This document shows positions 8,884 through 17,646 of a stretch of DNA of 64,000 bases, piece by piece (within the stretch, counting starts at the first letter, position 1; each line of letters begins with the position of its first letter). The position numbers and the translations under genes are program-made. The notes below the pieces were generated by a model, which was not told the DNA's origin, made no database searches, and saw nothing but the letters and a program-made list of their open reading frames with translations. Origin of the DNA: Arthrobacter globiformis (GTDB lineage Bacteria; Actinomycetota; Actinomycetes; Actinomycetales; Micrococcaceae). The stretch spans positions 4,464,001-4,528,000 of the forward strand of contig NZ_JAUSZX010000001.1 of NCBI RefSeq assembly GCF_030818015.1, given 5' to 3'.

Positions 8884-9456
8884 TCATTTGGCAAGCTGGG
8901 CCGCTCCGAAAGAAACACTGAACTGGACGCACCACAGGTCCACGGACCTGTACTTGGCCAGGTCAACGTCCTCCGGGATCGCGTACACCTGGTTGCCCAG
9001 GTTCCCCTTAATCATGCCCAGGTCAAAGTGTGCGGCGGAACCGGCCGTGAACCATCCGGCCGTTCCCTCGACTACGTCCGCGGCGCTGAGCCAGACGTGT
9101 ACATCCGGGCCGTTGGAGGTGTCCAGGTTCTCCAGTGTCAGGACGAGTTTCCCGCCGGGTTGCTGAATAATCCGGACGATTCATGTTGTGGCGTGTTCGT
9201 GGCTGATCAGGGAGCCCTCGGCTAGCTGAATCGGAACCTCGGGCACGTTTGTGATGGTTCCGGAGGGCGGGTTCGAGCTGGCGGAGGGGGATGGCGGTGC
9301 CTGCCCCGCTGAGGTTGCGATGGTGCGCAACTGCTCATCCACCCGCACATCGACAAACAACAGCCACGGCTTGAACAGCACTAGGCCCAGCGCCAGCAGT
9401 GCGGCACCCACAGCGGCGGCGATCACCCAGCGGCGCTTGCGTTTGCGGGCCTGCAT
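8884..9456 (-). pseudogene. DM13-domain secreted/anchored protein, interrupted by one in-frame TGA
   Basis: Read from ATG 9456, the frame gives a basic N-terminus, one membrane segment (AAAVGAALLALGLVLFKPW), a Ser/Pro-rich linker and the DM13 opening ending HEHATT. A TGA then lies at 9183-9181. The same frame continues without a shift to a stop at 8884-8886 and encodes the rest of a DM13 domain (ENLDTSNGPDVHVWLS, KGNLGNQVY, and VDLWCVQFSVSFG with the conserved Cys). Whole length would be 190 residues. The TGA falls where relatives have glycine, so GGA to TGA is the simplest lesion. Either a recent nonsense mutation or a sequencing error fits. Confidence 0.82.
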
Positions 9457-9494
9457 GCTGCAAATCTACACCCGTCATCTCAGCCGGAGGTGGA

Positions 9495-12008
9495 TCAGCC
9501 GACCCGGGGCAGCGACTTCCCCGCGGACATCCCCGCGGCAGCCTGCGCGGCGGAAATCGCGGCCGGGAGCCTGGCCGGGTGGGACTTTAGCCAGGCCGGG
9601 ATCCGTTCCGCCGGCAGGGGCTTGCTCCACAGGTACCCCTGCGCCAGGCGTACGCCCAACCGGCGGAGTTCGCTGAGCTGGACGGCGGTCTCGACGCCTT
9701 CGGCCACGACATCAAGCCGCAGACTCTCCGCCATGCCCAGGACGAGTTCGATGATGGTTGCACCGTGCGGATCGGTTCCCAGCTCCTCGACGAAGGTGCG
9801 GTCGATTTTAAGCGTGCGGGCCGAGAGCCACTTGAGGTAGCTCAGTGAGGAGTATCCGGTTCCGAAGTCGTCGATGGACAGGCCCACGCCCAGGCGGGCC
9901 AGCCGCTGCAGGGTTTCCTTGGGCAGGTCCGGCTGATCCATGAGCACGGTTTCGGTGATTTCCAGGTGGACGACGGCAGGGTCGATGCCGGTGTCACGGA
10001 TGGCAGCCTCCACCACGTCGGGAAAGTCGCCTGTCACGAGCTGCCGTCCGGAGATGTTCACCGCCGCAGTGAAGTTCTGTGCCCCCGGGACCTGCGTGCG
10101 CCATTCCTGCACCTGCCGCAGTGCCTCGCGGAGCACCCATGTGCCGATCGGAAGGATCAGGCCCGTCTCCTCGGCAATGGGGATGAAGGCGTCCGGCATG
10201 ATCGGGCCGTGCTCATGGTGGTGCCATCGCAGCAGCGCCTCAAAGCCGACAGTGTCCTCCGTGGTGACGTCAATGATCGGCTGGTAGTTGAGGGAAAGCT
10301 CGTTGCGTTCCAGCGCCAGCCGCAGATCGGACTCGAGGTCCAGGCGCCCCGTGGCCCGCCCGGTCATGCGCACATCATAAATTGCTGACGAATCCCCGCC
10401 CGCTGACTTGGCCCGGTACATGGCGGCGTCCGCGCCCTGCAGCATCGACTCGGCCGTGTCCTCCCGGTCCGCGAGGGCGATGCCCACGCTGACATTGAGG
10501 TAGATCTGCCGGCCGTCCACGTCAAACGGCTGCCGGGTCGCTTCCTTGATCCGTTCAGCCAGGTCCTGGGCTCCGCACATCAGCAGGTTCTCGCAGATCA
10601 CCACGAATTCGTCGCCGCCGAACCGGCCCACGGTGTCGCCGTCCCTGACAGCGGCCTTCAGCCGCTCGCCGAGCAGCACCAGAATGGTGTCGCCGGCACC
10701 ATGGCCGATGCCATCATTGATCAGTTTGAAGCGGTCGACGTCGACGAACATCACCACGGGCCGCGCGGACCGGTCCAGGAAGCCCTGCAGGACCTCGGTG
10801 ACCATGTACCTGTTCGGCAGGCCGGTCAGTGCGTCGTGGCGCGCCTGCCACTCCAGGATCTGTTCCGCGTTCTTCCGATCGGTGATGTCCAGGACGGTGT
10901 CCAGGAACCGCACAGGCTTGCCGTCTGCGCTGTTCATGCTCCGGATCCGTGAGTGCAGCCACCGCTGTTCGCCGGTGGGCCGGATGATCCGGTATTCAAA
11001 GTCGGCGAATCCGAGGCCGTTGTCCAGGCTCTGCCAGACTTGGCGGACGCGCTCCCGGTCCTCGGGGTGCGTGCGCGCGAGGATGGCTTCGCGGTCTTTG
11101 CGGTCCCCGGCGGACATTCCCAGGATCCGGTCGAATTCCTCCGAGTGCCATGTCTCCGCCGTGGCAACCGTGTGTTCGACGCTTCCCACGTGGGCCATCT
11201 CTTGGGCAGCCAGGAGCCGCTCGCGCTCCGCCTCAGCGGCGGCCTTGAGCCGCTGGATCTCCGTGATGTCCCTGGCAATGGCGGACGCCCCCACCCGTAC
11301 ACCGTCTTGGTCGTAGACGGGAGACACGGTCAGTTCGACGTCGATCACCGACCCGTCCTTGCAGCGCCACCGGGCCTCCACACCGGTAACGAACGCCCCA
11401 CTCCCCGTGCCGGCGGTGACTTCCGTGCCGAAGTACTCCCCGTCGTCGGCCGTCAGCAGCCCGTGACTTTGCCCCACAGCTTCCCAGGAGCTCCAGCCGA
11501 GCATCCTCGCCGCCCCGGCATTCCAACTAGTGATCTTCCCGGCGAGGTCAGCACCGATGATGGCATCGCCGGAGGACTCGACCATGGCCGAGAGCCTGCG
11601 CAGGATGGCCTCGGTGTGCTTTCGGTCGGTGATGTCCTTCGAAATCGCCACGACCGCCACGGGTACGGTGTGCCGGCCCCTGATCCGGCTGACGGTCGCG
11701 TGGACGGGAAATTCCCGGCCGGTGCTGTGGCGCACCCATAGTTCGCCGGCCCAGTCCCCGCCGCCCGCGAGTCTGTGCGCTATTTCCCTGTTGGTGGCAC
11801 CCTCGCCCCGCGCCTCGGCGCCGCCTACAATTCCCAAATCCGTGATCTTGCGGCCCAGAGCCTTGTCCGGGCCAAACCCGTACAAACGCTCCGACGCGCG
11901 GTTCCAGTACGTGATGCGCCAGTCGCCGTCCATGCCGATCACCGATTGGCCGATCTCGTCCAGCAGCAGCGACTGCATCACCAAATCGTCGCGATGTTCC
12001 CCAGCCAT
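9495..12008 (-). CDS. PAS-PAS-PAS-GGDEF-EAL cyclic-di-GMP turnover protein
   Basis: An 837-residue cytoplasmic signalling protein with no obvious membrane segment. Three PAS/PAC sensor units cover roughly residues 10-130, 135-255 and 270-385. A diguanylate cyclase domain follows with an intact GGDEF (464-468) and an RxxD inhibitory site (R455-D458). The EAL phosphodiesterase domain has EAL at 590-592 plus the later NISGRQL, EITETVLM, DDFGTGYSSLSYL and AEGVET motifs. Both catalytic domains therefore look competent, and the PAS units probably choose the direction. It is transcribed alone, and no cofactor ligand for the PAS units can be read. Confidence 0.93.
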   Translation of the reverse strand: MAGEHRDDLVMQSLLLDEIGQSVIGMDGDWRITYWNRASERLYGFGPDKALGRKITDLGIVGGAEARGEGATNREIAHRLAGGGDWAGELWVRHSTGREFPVHATVSRIRGRHTVPVAVVAISKDITDRKHTEAILRRLSAMVESSGDAIIGADLAGKITSWNAGAARMLGWSSWEAVGQSHGLLTADDGEYFGTEVTAGTGSGAFVTGVEARWRCKDGSVIDVELTVSPVYDQDGVRVGASAIARDITEIQRLKAAAEAERERLLAAQEMAHVGSVEHTVATAETWHSEEFDRILGMSAGDRKDREAILARTHPEDRERVRQVWQSLDNGLGFADFEYRIIRPTGEQRWLHSRIRSMNSADGKPVRFLDTVLDITDRKNAEQILEWQARHDALTGLPNRYMVTEVLQGFLDRSARPVVMFVDVDRFKLINDGIGHGAGDTILVLLGERLKAAVRDGDTVGRFGGDEFVVICENLLMCGAQDLAERIKEATRQPFDVDGRQIYLNVSVGIALADREDTAESMLQGADAAMYRAKSAGGDSSAIYDVRMTGRATGRLDLESDLRLALERNELSLNYQPIIDVTTEDTVGFEALLRWHHHEHGPIMPDAFIPIAEETGLILPIGTWVLREALRQVQEWRTQVPGAQNFTAAVNISGRQLVTGDFPDVVEAAIRDTGIDPAVVHLEITETVLMDQPDLPKETLQRLARLGVGLSIDDFGTGYSSLSYLKWLSARTLKIDRTFVEELGTDPHGATIIELVLGMAESLRLDVVAEGVETAVQLSELRRLGVRLAQGYLWSKPLPAERIPAWLKSHPARLPAAISAAQAAAGMSAGKSLPRVG

Positions 12009-12122
12009 AACCCCTCCGACAGGTGCTCCCCCGATGGCAACGCGCTACGCACTCGGACCCGTTTGCTTAAGGAGCCGTGCTGGCAGTAAATCAGCAGCCT
12101 GAGTTTCCTGCAAGAGTGTCGG

Positions 12123-12761
12123 CTACGTGGCGGCTTCCGCTTCCGCGAGCCGGATCATGCGAAGCTCATCCCGCACCGCACGGGAAGGCCAATGGTCACC
12201 GGCCAATTCCCTGATCCGGGCGGGACCGGCCCCCGGGAAAAGCTTGTCCATCAGCCCCGCCGCGTGCAGCAGGCCAATCAGCGCGGCGGTTCTGGCGTCC
12301 GACGGCGATCCGCTGAGTATGCTTTCGATCCTCGCCAGAAGTGCCGCCTCCGGAGCGTGGTCCTTCTCCGGGTAGCGTGTGGTCCTGAAGACGCCAAGAT
12401 GCTTTTCGCCCACACGGGTCACGACGCCGAGAGCCGCCATCCCCTCATAGACGCGGTGCAGTTCGGCGCGGCTTTCCAGCATGGCAACCCACCGCCGCGG
12501 GCTGTGCGGCCGGGACTTGTCGTGGATCAGCTCCCACTGGTGCTGGAAGTCAGATTGCGGAGGCGCTCCGGTGGCCCTGACGTATTTCCCCTGCAGCTGG
12601 ATTGCGCCCAGCAGGTCCAGCTCGGCCAGGATTGCGCCGGACAGGGCCGCCTTGAGCACGCTCTGCGGCACCTCCGGCTCGCCGTCCTTGTCATTCGTCG
12701 CCAGAAGAAGGAACGCCTGCGGCAGGTTCAGCTCCGCTGCGCCGGGTATTTCGGTGCTCAT
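12123..12761 (-). CDS. GPP34/GOLPH3-like phosphoprotein family protein
   Basis: A 212-residue soluble, mostly helical protein of the family related to eukaryotic GOLPH3/Vps74, which is common in actinobacteria and of unclear bacterial function. Family signs are the NLPQAFLLLATNDKDG opening, the LKAALSGAILAELDLLGAI helix and a C-terminal RIRELAGDHWPSRAVRDELR segment. ATG 12761 is chosen because a GGGGG element lies just upstream and the protein begins where the family begins. The longer frame upstream has no family similarity. It is divergent from the RpiR regulator. Confidence 0.8.
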   Translation of the reverse strand: MSTEIPGAAELNLPQAFLLLATNDKDGEPEVPQSVLKAALSGAILAELDLLGAIQLQGKYVRATGAPPQSDFQHQWELIHDKSRPHSPRRWVAMLESRAELHRVYEGMAALGVVTRVGEKHLGVFRTTRYPEKDHAPEAALLARIESILSGSPSDARTAALIGLLHAAGLMDKLFPGAGPARIRELAGDHWPSRAVRDELRMIRLAEAEAAT

Positions 12762-12853
12762 ACCCCCATGGTGGCGCGGACCGGCCACCGCTGCAATGGA
12801 CGAGCAGAGCGGATCAGAGGCCGGTTCCCCAAAAGCACTTTTCGCAAACGAAA

Positions 12854-12887
12854 TTGCAGAGTACATTTATTGCAATCAGTCTTGCAA
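12854..12887 (+). promoter_or_regulatory. TTGCA-repeat region upstream of the RpiR gene
   Basis: Three TTGCA cores at 12854, 12870 and 12882 in the AT-rich gap between the divergent GPP34 and RpiR genes. Such spaced repeats suit a regulator binding site, most simply autoregulation by the RpiR protein. This is inference from position and repetition. Confidence 0.4.
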
Positions 12888-12951
12888 GGTGATCTGAGTT
12901 ACAGATCCCGTGCGCACGCCACAATTTCCTGTCCAGAGAAAGAGGCCTGAC

Positions 12952-13845
12952 TTGAACGCCAACACCGCCGGCCTGGAAGCCAGCACAGGAACCGGCGCGG
13001 GCCCCGCCTCCCATGCATGGCTCGGCGACGCGCTTCCGGACGTTCCGCTGTCCAAGGCCCAAAGCCGCGTGGTCGACGTCATTGCGCGCAACCCGCAGCT
13101 TTCCTCATATGCAGACATCGCGGAGATCGCCCAGCGGGCCGACGTCAACAATTCGACAGTGGTCCGCGCGGCCCAGCACCTGGGCTACCGGGGCTGGCCG
13201 GACCTCCAGCGGGAACTGCGGTCCCGCTACCTGGTGACGATCTCCACCGAGGACACCCTGACCGAGCACGGGGAGCACCGCAGTCCCCTGCATGACGCGC
13301 TCAACCACGACATCGAGAACCTGCGCCTGACCCTGGACTCCAATACGGCCGACGACGCCGAAGCGGCCATCGCCACCATGGCGGCGGCCAAGTCCATCAT
13401 CGTTCTGGGGCTGGGCTCGTTCGCCGGCCCCGCCACCGTGATGGCCCATCTGGGCTCGACCATGGGATACCCCATCACCCTCGAGAACCGCGGCGCGGTC
13501 CACCTCGCCTCCAGTGCCAACGCCTTGGGGCCCGGGGATGTCCTGGTGGTCATCAACATGTGGCGCTCGATGCGGCAGATCATCGTCACCGCCGAAGCCG
13601 CGAAACAGGCGGGCGCCAAGGTCATCGCCATCAGCGATATGCGCCGCGGCCGCCTGGCGGCCGTCGCCGACCACCTCCTGGTGGTGGCATCGGAGGGCAT
13701 CTCCTTCTTCCAGTCCGTCACCGCCGCAAACTCACTGGTCTACGGCCTCCTCGCGGGCATGGAGGCCGCGCACCCCGAGCGCAGCCGTGCAGCCATCCGC
13801 CGCACCCAACAGCTGTGGAAAGACCTCGACATCTACCTCGACTGA
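12952..13845 (+). CDS. MurR/RpiR-family transcriptional regulator
   Basis: A 297-residue regulator with an N-terminal RpiR helix-turn-helix (SYADIAEIAQRADVNNSTVVRA, about residues 47-70) and a C-terminal SIS sugar-isomerase fold (IIVLGLGSFAGPATVMAHLG). SIS domains of this family usually bind phosphosugars, but members also govern other catabolic operons. TTG 12952 is favoured over GTG 12910 because AAAGAGG lies six bases upstream. It leads the dehydrogenase, aldehyde dehydrogenase, M20 and DUF3100 genes on the same strand and is their likely regulator. Confidence 0.85.
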   Translation: MNANTAGLEASTGTGAGPASHAWLGDALPDVPLSKAQSRVVDVIARNPQLSSYADIAEIAQRADVNNSTVVRAAQHLGYRGWPDLQRELRSRYLVTISTEDTLTEHGEHRSPLHDALNHDIENLRLTLDSNTADDAEAAIATMAAAKSIIVLGLGSFAGPATVMAHLGSTMGYPITLENRGAVHLASSANALGPGDVLVVINMWRSMRQIIVTAEAAKQAGAKVIAISDMRRGRLAAVADHLLVVASEGISFFQSVTAANSLVYGLLAGMEAAHPERSRAAIRRTQQLWKDLDIYLD

Positions 13846-13896
13846 CCTGCAGCTCCCTCAACTGCACCCCACATACCTTCGTCCAGGAGCACATTC

Positions 13897-14820
13897 ATGA
13901 ACACCAGCACCGAACACCGCATCGCCGTCATCGGCCTCGGCTCCATGGGCGGAGCGATGGCAGCCACGCTCCACAACGCCGGCTGGGCGGTCACCGGCTT
14001 CGACCCCTCGGAGGCAGCACGGACCGCCGCGTCCCACGCCGGCATCGCCACCACCGCCAGCGTCGAAGATCTCGCCGGCACCCCCTATGCGGTGCTCTCG
14101 CTGCCCGCGGCCAGCGTCGTCGAGTCCACGGTGCCGCAGCTCCTGGCGTCACCGGGAACCGTCGCGATCATTGACACCACCACCTCCGAACCGGCAACGA
14201 GCAAGCGGATGGCCGAACTCGCCGAAGCGCAAGGCGGAGCGTTCGTCGATGCCCCCGTCTCCGGCGGCCGCGACGGCGCATCCACCGGAACGTTGAGCGC
14301 CTTCGTCGGGGCAACCGATGCGGCCCTTGCCGCCGCCGAACCCGTCCTGCTGGCACTCACCGGCGGCAAGTACAACCACGTCGGCGGACCCGGCAGCGGC
14401 AACGTCGTCAAGCTCCTCAACAACGTCCTGGCCGCGGCCAACCTGGTCTCGGTCGGCGAGGCACTGGGTATCGCCAAGGCCTACGGCATCGATCCGGCCA
14501 AGGCGGCGGCAAGCATCAGCGAAGCCTCCGGAGGCAGCAAAGTCTCCGCGAACATGTATCCCAACTGGGTGCTCTCCGGAACCCACGATTCCGGTTTTTC
14601 GCTGGGGCTCATGGCACGCGACGCCGCACTCGCCGTCGACGTCGCCGCCCGGATCGGCGAAAACCCGGCGCTGCTGGCCGCCGTCGCCGGCCAATGGCAG
14701 GAAGCGCTGGCCGCCCTCGGACCGCGCGCGGATTTCACCGAGATCGCGCGGACCGTCGCCCCGGCCATCACCCCGGCCGGCGCCCCCGGCACTACAAACG
14801 ACACCACCGCGGTCGTCTGA
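13897..14820 (+). CDS. NAD(P)-dependent 3-hydroxyacid dehydrogenase (HIBADH/GarR family)
   Basis: A 307-residue beta-hydroxyacid dehydrogenase of the 3-hydroxyisobutyrate/tartronate-semialdehyde reductase family. The N-terminal IGLGSMGGAMA is the nucleotide-binding motif, DAPVSGG near residue 125 is the substrate-binding signature, and GNVVKLLNN carries the catalytic lysine. CAGGAG stands before the ATG. It oxidises a hydroxyacid to a semialdehyde or the reverse, and the aldehyde dehydrogenase immediately downstream would take the semialdehyde on. The true substrate is unknown. Confidence 0.87.
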   Translation: MNTSTEHRIAVIGLGSMGGAMAATLHNAGWAVTGFDPSEAARTAASHAGIATTASVEDLAGTPYAVLSLPAASVVESTVPQLLASPGTVAIIDTTTSEPATSKRMAELAEAQGGAFVDAPVSGGRDGASTGTLSAFVGATDAALAAAEPVLLALTGGKYNHVGGPGSGNVVKLLNNVLAAANLVSVGEALGIAKAYGIDPAKAAASISEASGGSKVSANMYPNWVLSGTHDSGFSLGLMARDAALAVDVAARIGENPALLAAVAGQWQEALAALGPRADFTEIARTVAPAITPAGAPGTTNDTTAVV

Positions 14821-14870
14821 CGGCCCCCTGAACAAGACGACGTCTTCCCCAAACAAAGAGGATCACCACA

Positions 14871-16418
14871 TTGAGCACCACCACAGCACCCACGTCCTCG
14901 TCAGCGGCCACCGCCCGGGCCGTCCTGGACGCAGCGTTCCCGGCCGGCCTCGGGGCATTCCTTGACGGCAGGACTGTCCCCGGCAGCGGCGAGAGCATCA
15001 CCCTCATCGTCGCGGCAACGGGCGAACCGTTCGCCACCTACGCCGACCCCGGCACCGAGAGCGCCAACGCCATCCTGGAAAGCTCAGTCGCCGGGGCGAA
15101 AACCTGGGGCGAAATGAACGGGTTCGAAAGGGCGGCTATCCTGCGCAACGTCAGCCGCACCGTGGAAGCGCACGCGGAGGAACTGGCCATCCTCGAGTCA
15201 GCCACCACCGGAAAGCCCATCCGCGATGCCAGGGTGGAAGCCGCCAAGGTCGCCGAGATGTTCGGCTACTACGCGGGCTGGGCGGACAAGCTGACCGGCC
15301 AGACCATCCCCGTTCCCGGCCCCTGGCACACCTACACCGAACGCGTCCCCTGGGGCGTCGTCGTCGCCATCACGCCGTGGAACGCGCCGCTGTTCACCGC
15401 CGGCTGGAACTCGGCCGCTCCGCTGGCCGCGGGCAACGCCGTGATCATCAAGCCCAGCGAATTCACGCCGGCCTCCAGCATCCGCCTCGCCCAGCTGGCG
15501 CACGAGGCCGGCCTGCCGGACGGCGTGTTCAACGTGGCTGCGGGGCTGGGCCAGACCGTGGGCGCGGCCCTCACCGGCGACCGGCGCGTCGGCAAGGTCA
15601 GCTTCATCGGTTCCGTCCCCACCGGACGCCGGGTGGCCGTCGCGGCCGCGCAGGCCGGCATTCCCGCGCTGCTGGAGCTCGGCGGCAAGAGCGCAAACAT
15701 CGTCTTCGCGGACGCGGACCTGGAACGGGCCGCCGACGGCGCCATCGCGGCGATCTTCTCCGGTGCCGGGCAGTCCTGCGTGGCCGGGTCGCGGCTCCTG
15801 GTGGAGCGCAGCGTGCACGCCGGGTTCGTGGAGCTGGTCGCGCAAAAAGCCGCGCGGCTGCGCGTCGGCGACCCGCTGAGTGCGGACACCGAGGTGGGCC
15901 CCATCATCACGGCGCAGCAGTTCGCCACCGTCACCTCGCTCATCGAGGCTGGAATGAACGACGGCGGACGCCGGGTCACGAGCGGCACGCTTCCCGACGC
16001 TCTGGCAGGGTCGTCGCTGGCCGGAGGCCACTGGGTGATGCCCACCCTGCTCGACGGCGTGACGCCCCAGAACCGCCTGGAAACCACGGAAGTCTTCGGA
16101 CCCGTCGTCGGGGCCGACGCCTTCGACACGGAGGCCGAGGCCATTGCCCGGGCAAACAACACAAACTTCGGCCTGGCGGGCGCGGTGTGGACCTCGGACG
16201 TTTCCCGCGCCCACCACGTGGCACGCCAGGTGAAGGCCGGCACATTCTGGATCAACTCCTACAAAACCATCCACGTGGCCGTTCCGTTCGGCGGCTTCGG
16301 GGATTCAGGCCACGGCCGCTCCTCCGGTCCCGGCGTCCTGGACGAGTACACGCAGACCAAAGCCATCTGGGTGCCGACCCGTGCAGCAGGCGCCCCCTTC
16401 CCGTCCCTCTCCTACTAG
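14871..16418 (+). CDS. NAD(P)-dependent aldehyde dehydrogenase
   Basis: A 515-residue ALDH-superfamily enzyme with the oxyanion asparagine N171 (TPWNAP), general-base E269 (LELGGKSA) and nucleophile C303 (GAGQSCVAGSR). All are in their expected places, so it should be active. The TTG start at 14871 follows AAAGAGG by about ten bases, and no better start is close. Context suggests it oxidises the semialdehyde produced by the preceding dehydrogenase to an acid. Substrate class cannot be set from these motifs alone. Confidence 0.9.
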   Translation: MSTTTAPTSSSAATARAVLDAAFPAGLGAFLDGRTVPGSGESITLIVAATGEPFATYADPGTESANAILESSVAGAKTWGEMNGFERAAILRNVSRTVEAHAEELAILESATTGKPIRDARVEAAKVAEMFGYYAGWADKLTGQTIPVPGPWHTYTERVPWGVVVAITPWNAPLFTAGWNSAAPLAAGNAVIIKPSEFTPASSIRLAQLAHEAGLPDGVFNVAAGLGQTVGAALTGDRRVGKVSFIGSVPTGRRVAVAAAQAGIPALLELGGKSANIVFADADLERAADGAIAAIFSGAGQSCVAGSRLLVERSVHAGFVELVAQKAARLRVGDPLSADTEVGPIITAQQFATVTSLIEAGMNDGGRRVTSGTLPDALAGSSLAGGHWVMPTLLDGVTPQNRLETTEVFGPVVGADAFDTEAEAIARANNTNFGLAGAVWTSDVSRAHHVARQVKAGTFWINSYKTIHVAVPFGGFGDSGHGRSSGPGVLDEYTQTKAIWVPTRAAGAPFPSLSY

Positions 16419-16431
16419 GGCAGGCGCGCTT

Positions 16432-17646
16432 ATGGAACTGACAGAAGCATCGGCCCTCCGCACTGCCCTTGCCGAGGGCGTCAGCAGGTGGAAACCGCGG
16501 GTGCAGGATATGGCACACCAGATCCATGCCCACAAGGAGGTGTCCTTCGAGGAGGTGCTCTCGGCCGGGGCCGCAGCAGACCTGCTGGCCGAGGGCGGCT
16601 TCGAGGTGGAACGCGGCACCGGCGGCCTCCCCACGGCCTTCACCGCCACCGCCGGCAGCGGCGAACTGACGGTGGCCCTCTGCGTGGAATACGACGCGCT
16701 GCCCGACATCGGACACGCATGCGGGCACAACCTGATCGCGGGCGCCTCCGTCGCCGCCGCCCTGGCGCTGCGGCCCTTCGTCGGAGAGCTGGGCGTCACC
16801 CTGAAAGCCATCGGAACGCCCGCCGAGGAACATGGCGGCGGCAAGGCGCTCCTGCTGGAACGCGGCGCGTTCGACGGCGTCAGCCTCGCCCTGATGGTCC
16901 ATCCCGTCCAGGACGGCGTGACCTACAACCCGGCAGGCACCAGCGCGCAGGCGGTTGGCCGGTACCGGGCGACGTTCACCGGTCAGGCCGCCCACGCGGC
17001 GGCCGCCCCGCACCAGGGTGTGAACGCCGCGGACGCCGCCGTGCTCAGCCAGGTGGCCGTCGGCCTGCTGCGCCAGCAGATCCCCGGCGACCACCGCATC
17101 GCGATGTATGTCGCAGAGGCCGGCCACGTCACCAACATCATTCCGGAACGGGCGGTGGTGGAGTTTGAATGCCGGGCCTTCACCCTGAACGAATACGAAG
17201 CGCTGCTCGAGCGCGTCCGCCGCTGCTTTGAAGGGGCCGCCATTGCCACCGGGACGACGCTGGCCATCGAGGACACGGAACCGGTCTACGAACCCCTGGT
17301 CCAGGACGACGCCCTGGCGGCTCACTGGACCGAGGCCATGGATATTTTTGGGAAGGACACCTCGCCTTCGGCCGGCATCAGCGGCGGCTCCACTGACATG
17401 GGAAACATCTCCCAGGTCATCCCGAGCCTGCATCCCTGGCTCAGCATTCCCGGTGCTGACGTGCCGATCCACTCCCACAGCTTCGCAGCACTTGCAGACT
17501 CCCCCGCGGCATATGCCGTGATGTTCGAGGCAGCCACCGCGCTGGCCTGGACAGTCGCCGCCGCGGCCACCACCCCCACCGAAAGGGCACGCCTGATCAA
17601 AGCGGCCTACCGCCGTCAGACGGTCACACAGGAAGGCACATCATGA
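16432..17646 (+). CDS. M20-family amidohydrolase (AbgB-like)
   Basis: A 404-residue M20 metallo-amidohydrolase, cytosolic by absence of a signal peptide. The metal-binding block EYDALPDIGHACGHN begins near residue 87, followed by GTPAEEHGGGK with the catalytic/metal glutamates, and a C-terminal HSHSF histidine. Family members hydrolyse N-acyl or aminobenzoyl-glutamate amides. ATG 16432 is chosen over GTG 16381, which would overlap the ALDH gene. The stop overlaps the DUF3100 start as ATGA, so hydrolase and membrane protein are probably made in equal amounts. Confidence 0.87.
   Translation: MELTEASALRTALAEGVSRWKPRVQDMAHQIHAHKEVSFEEVLSAGAAADLLAEGGFEVERGTGGLPTAFTATAGSGELTVALCVEYDALPDIGHACGHNLIAGASVAAALALRPFVGELGVTLKAIGTPAEEHGGGKALLLERGAFDGVSLALMVHPVQDGVTYNPAGTSAQAVGRYRATFTGQAAHAAAAPHQGVNAADAAVLSQVAVGLLRQQIPGDHRIAMYVAEAGHVTNIIPERAVVEFECRAFTLNEYEALLERVRRCFEGAAIATGTTLAIEDTEPVYEPLVQDDALAAHWTEAMDIFGKDTSPSAGISGGSTDMGNISQVIPSLHPWLSIPGADVPIHSHSFAALADSPAAYAVMFEAATALAWTVAAAATTPTERARLIKAAYRRQTVTQEGTS

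Noticed and set aside
9181..9183. TGA as selenocysteine or programmed read-through
   Set aside because: The site corresponds to glycine, not cysteine, and no SECIS-like stem or read-through context was seen after it.
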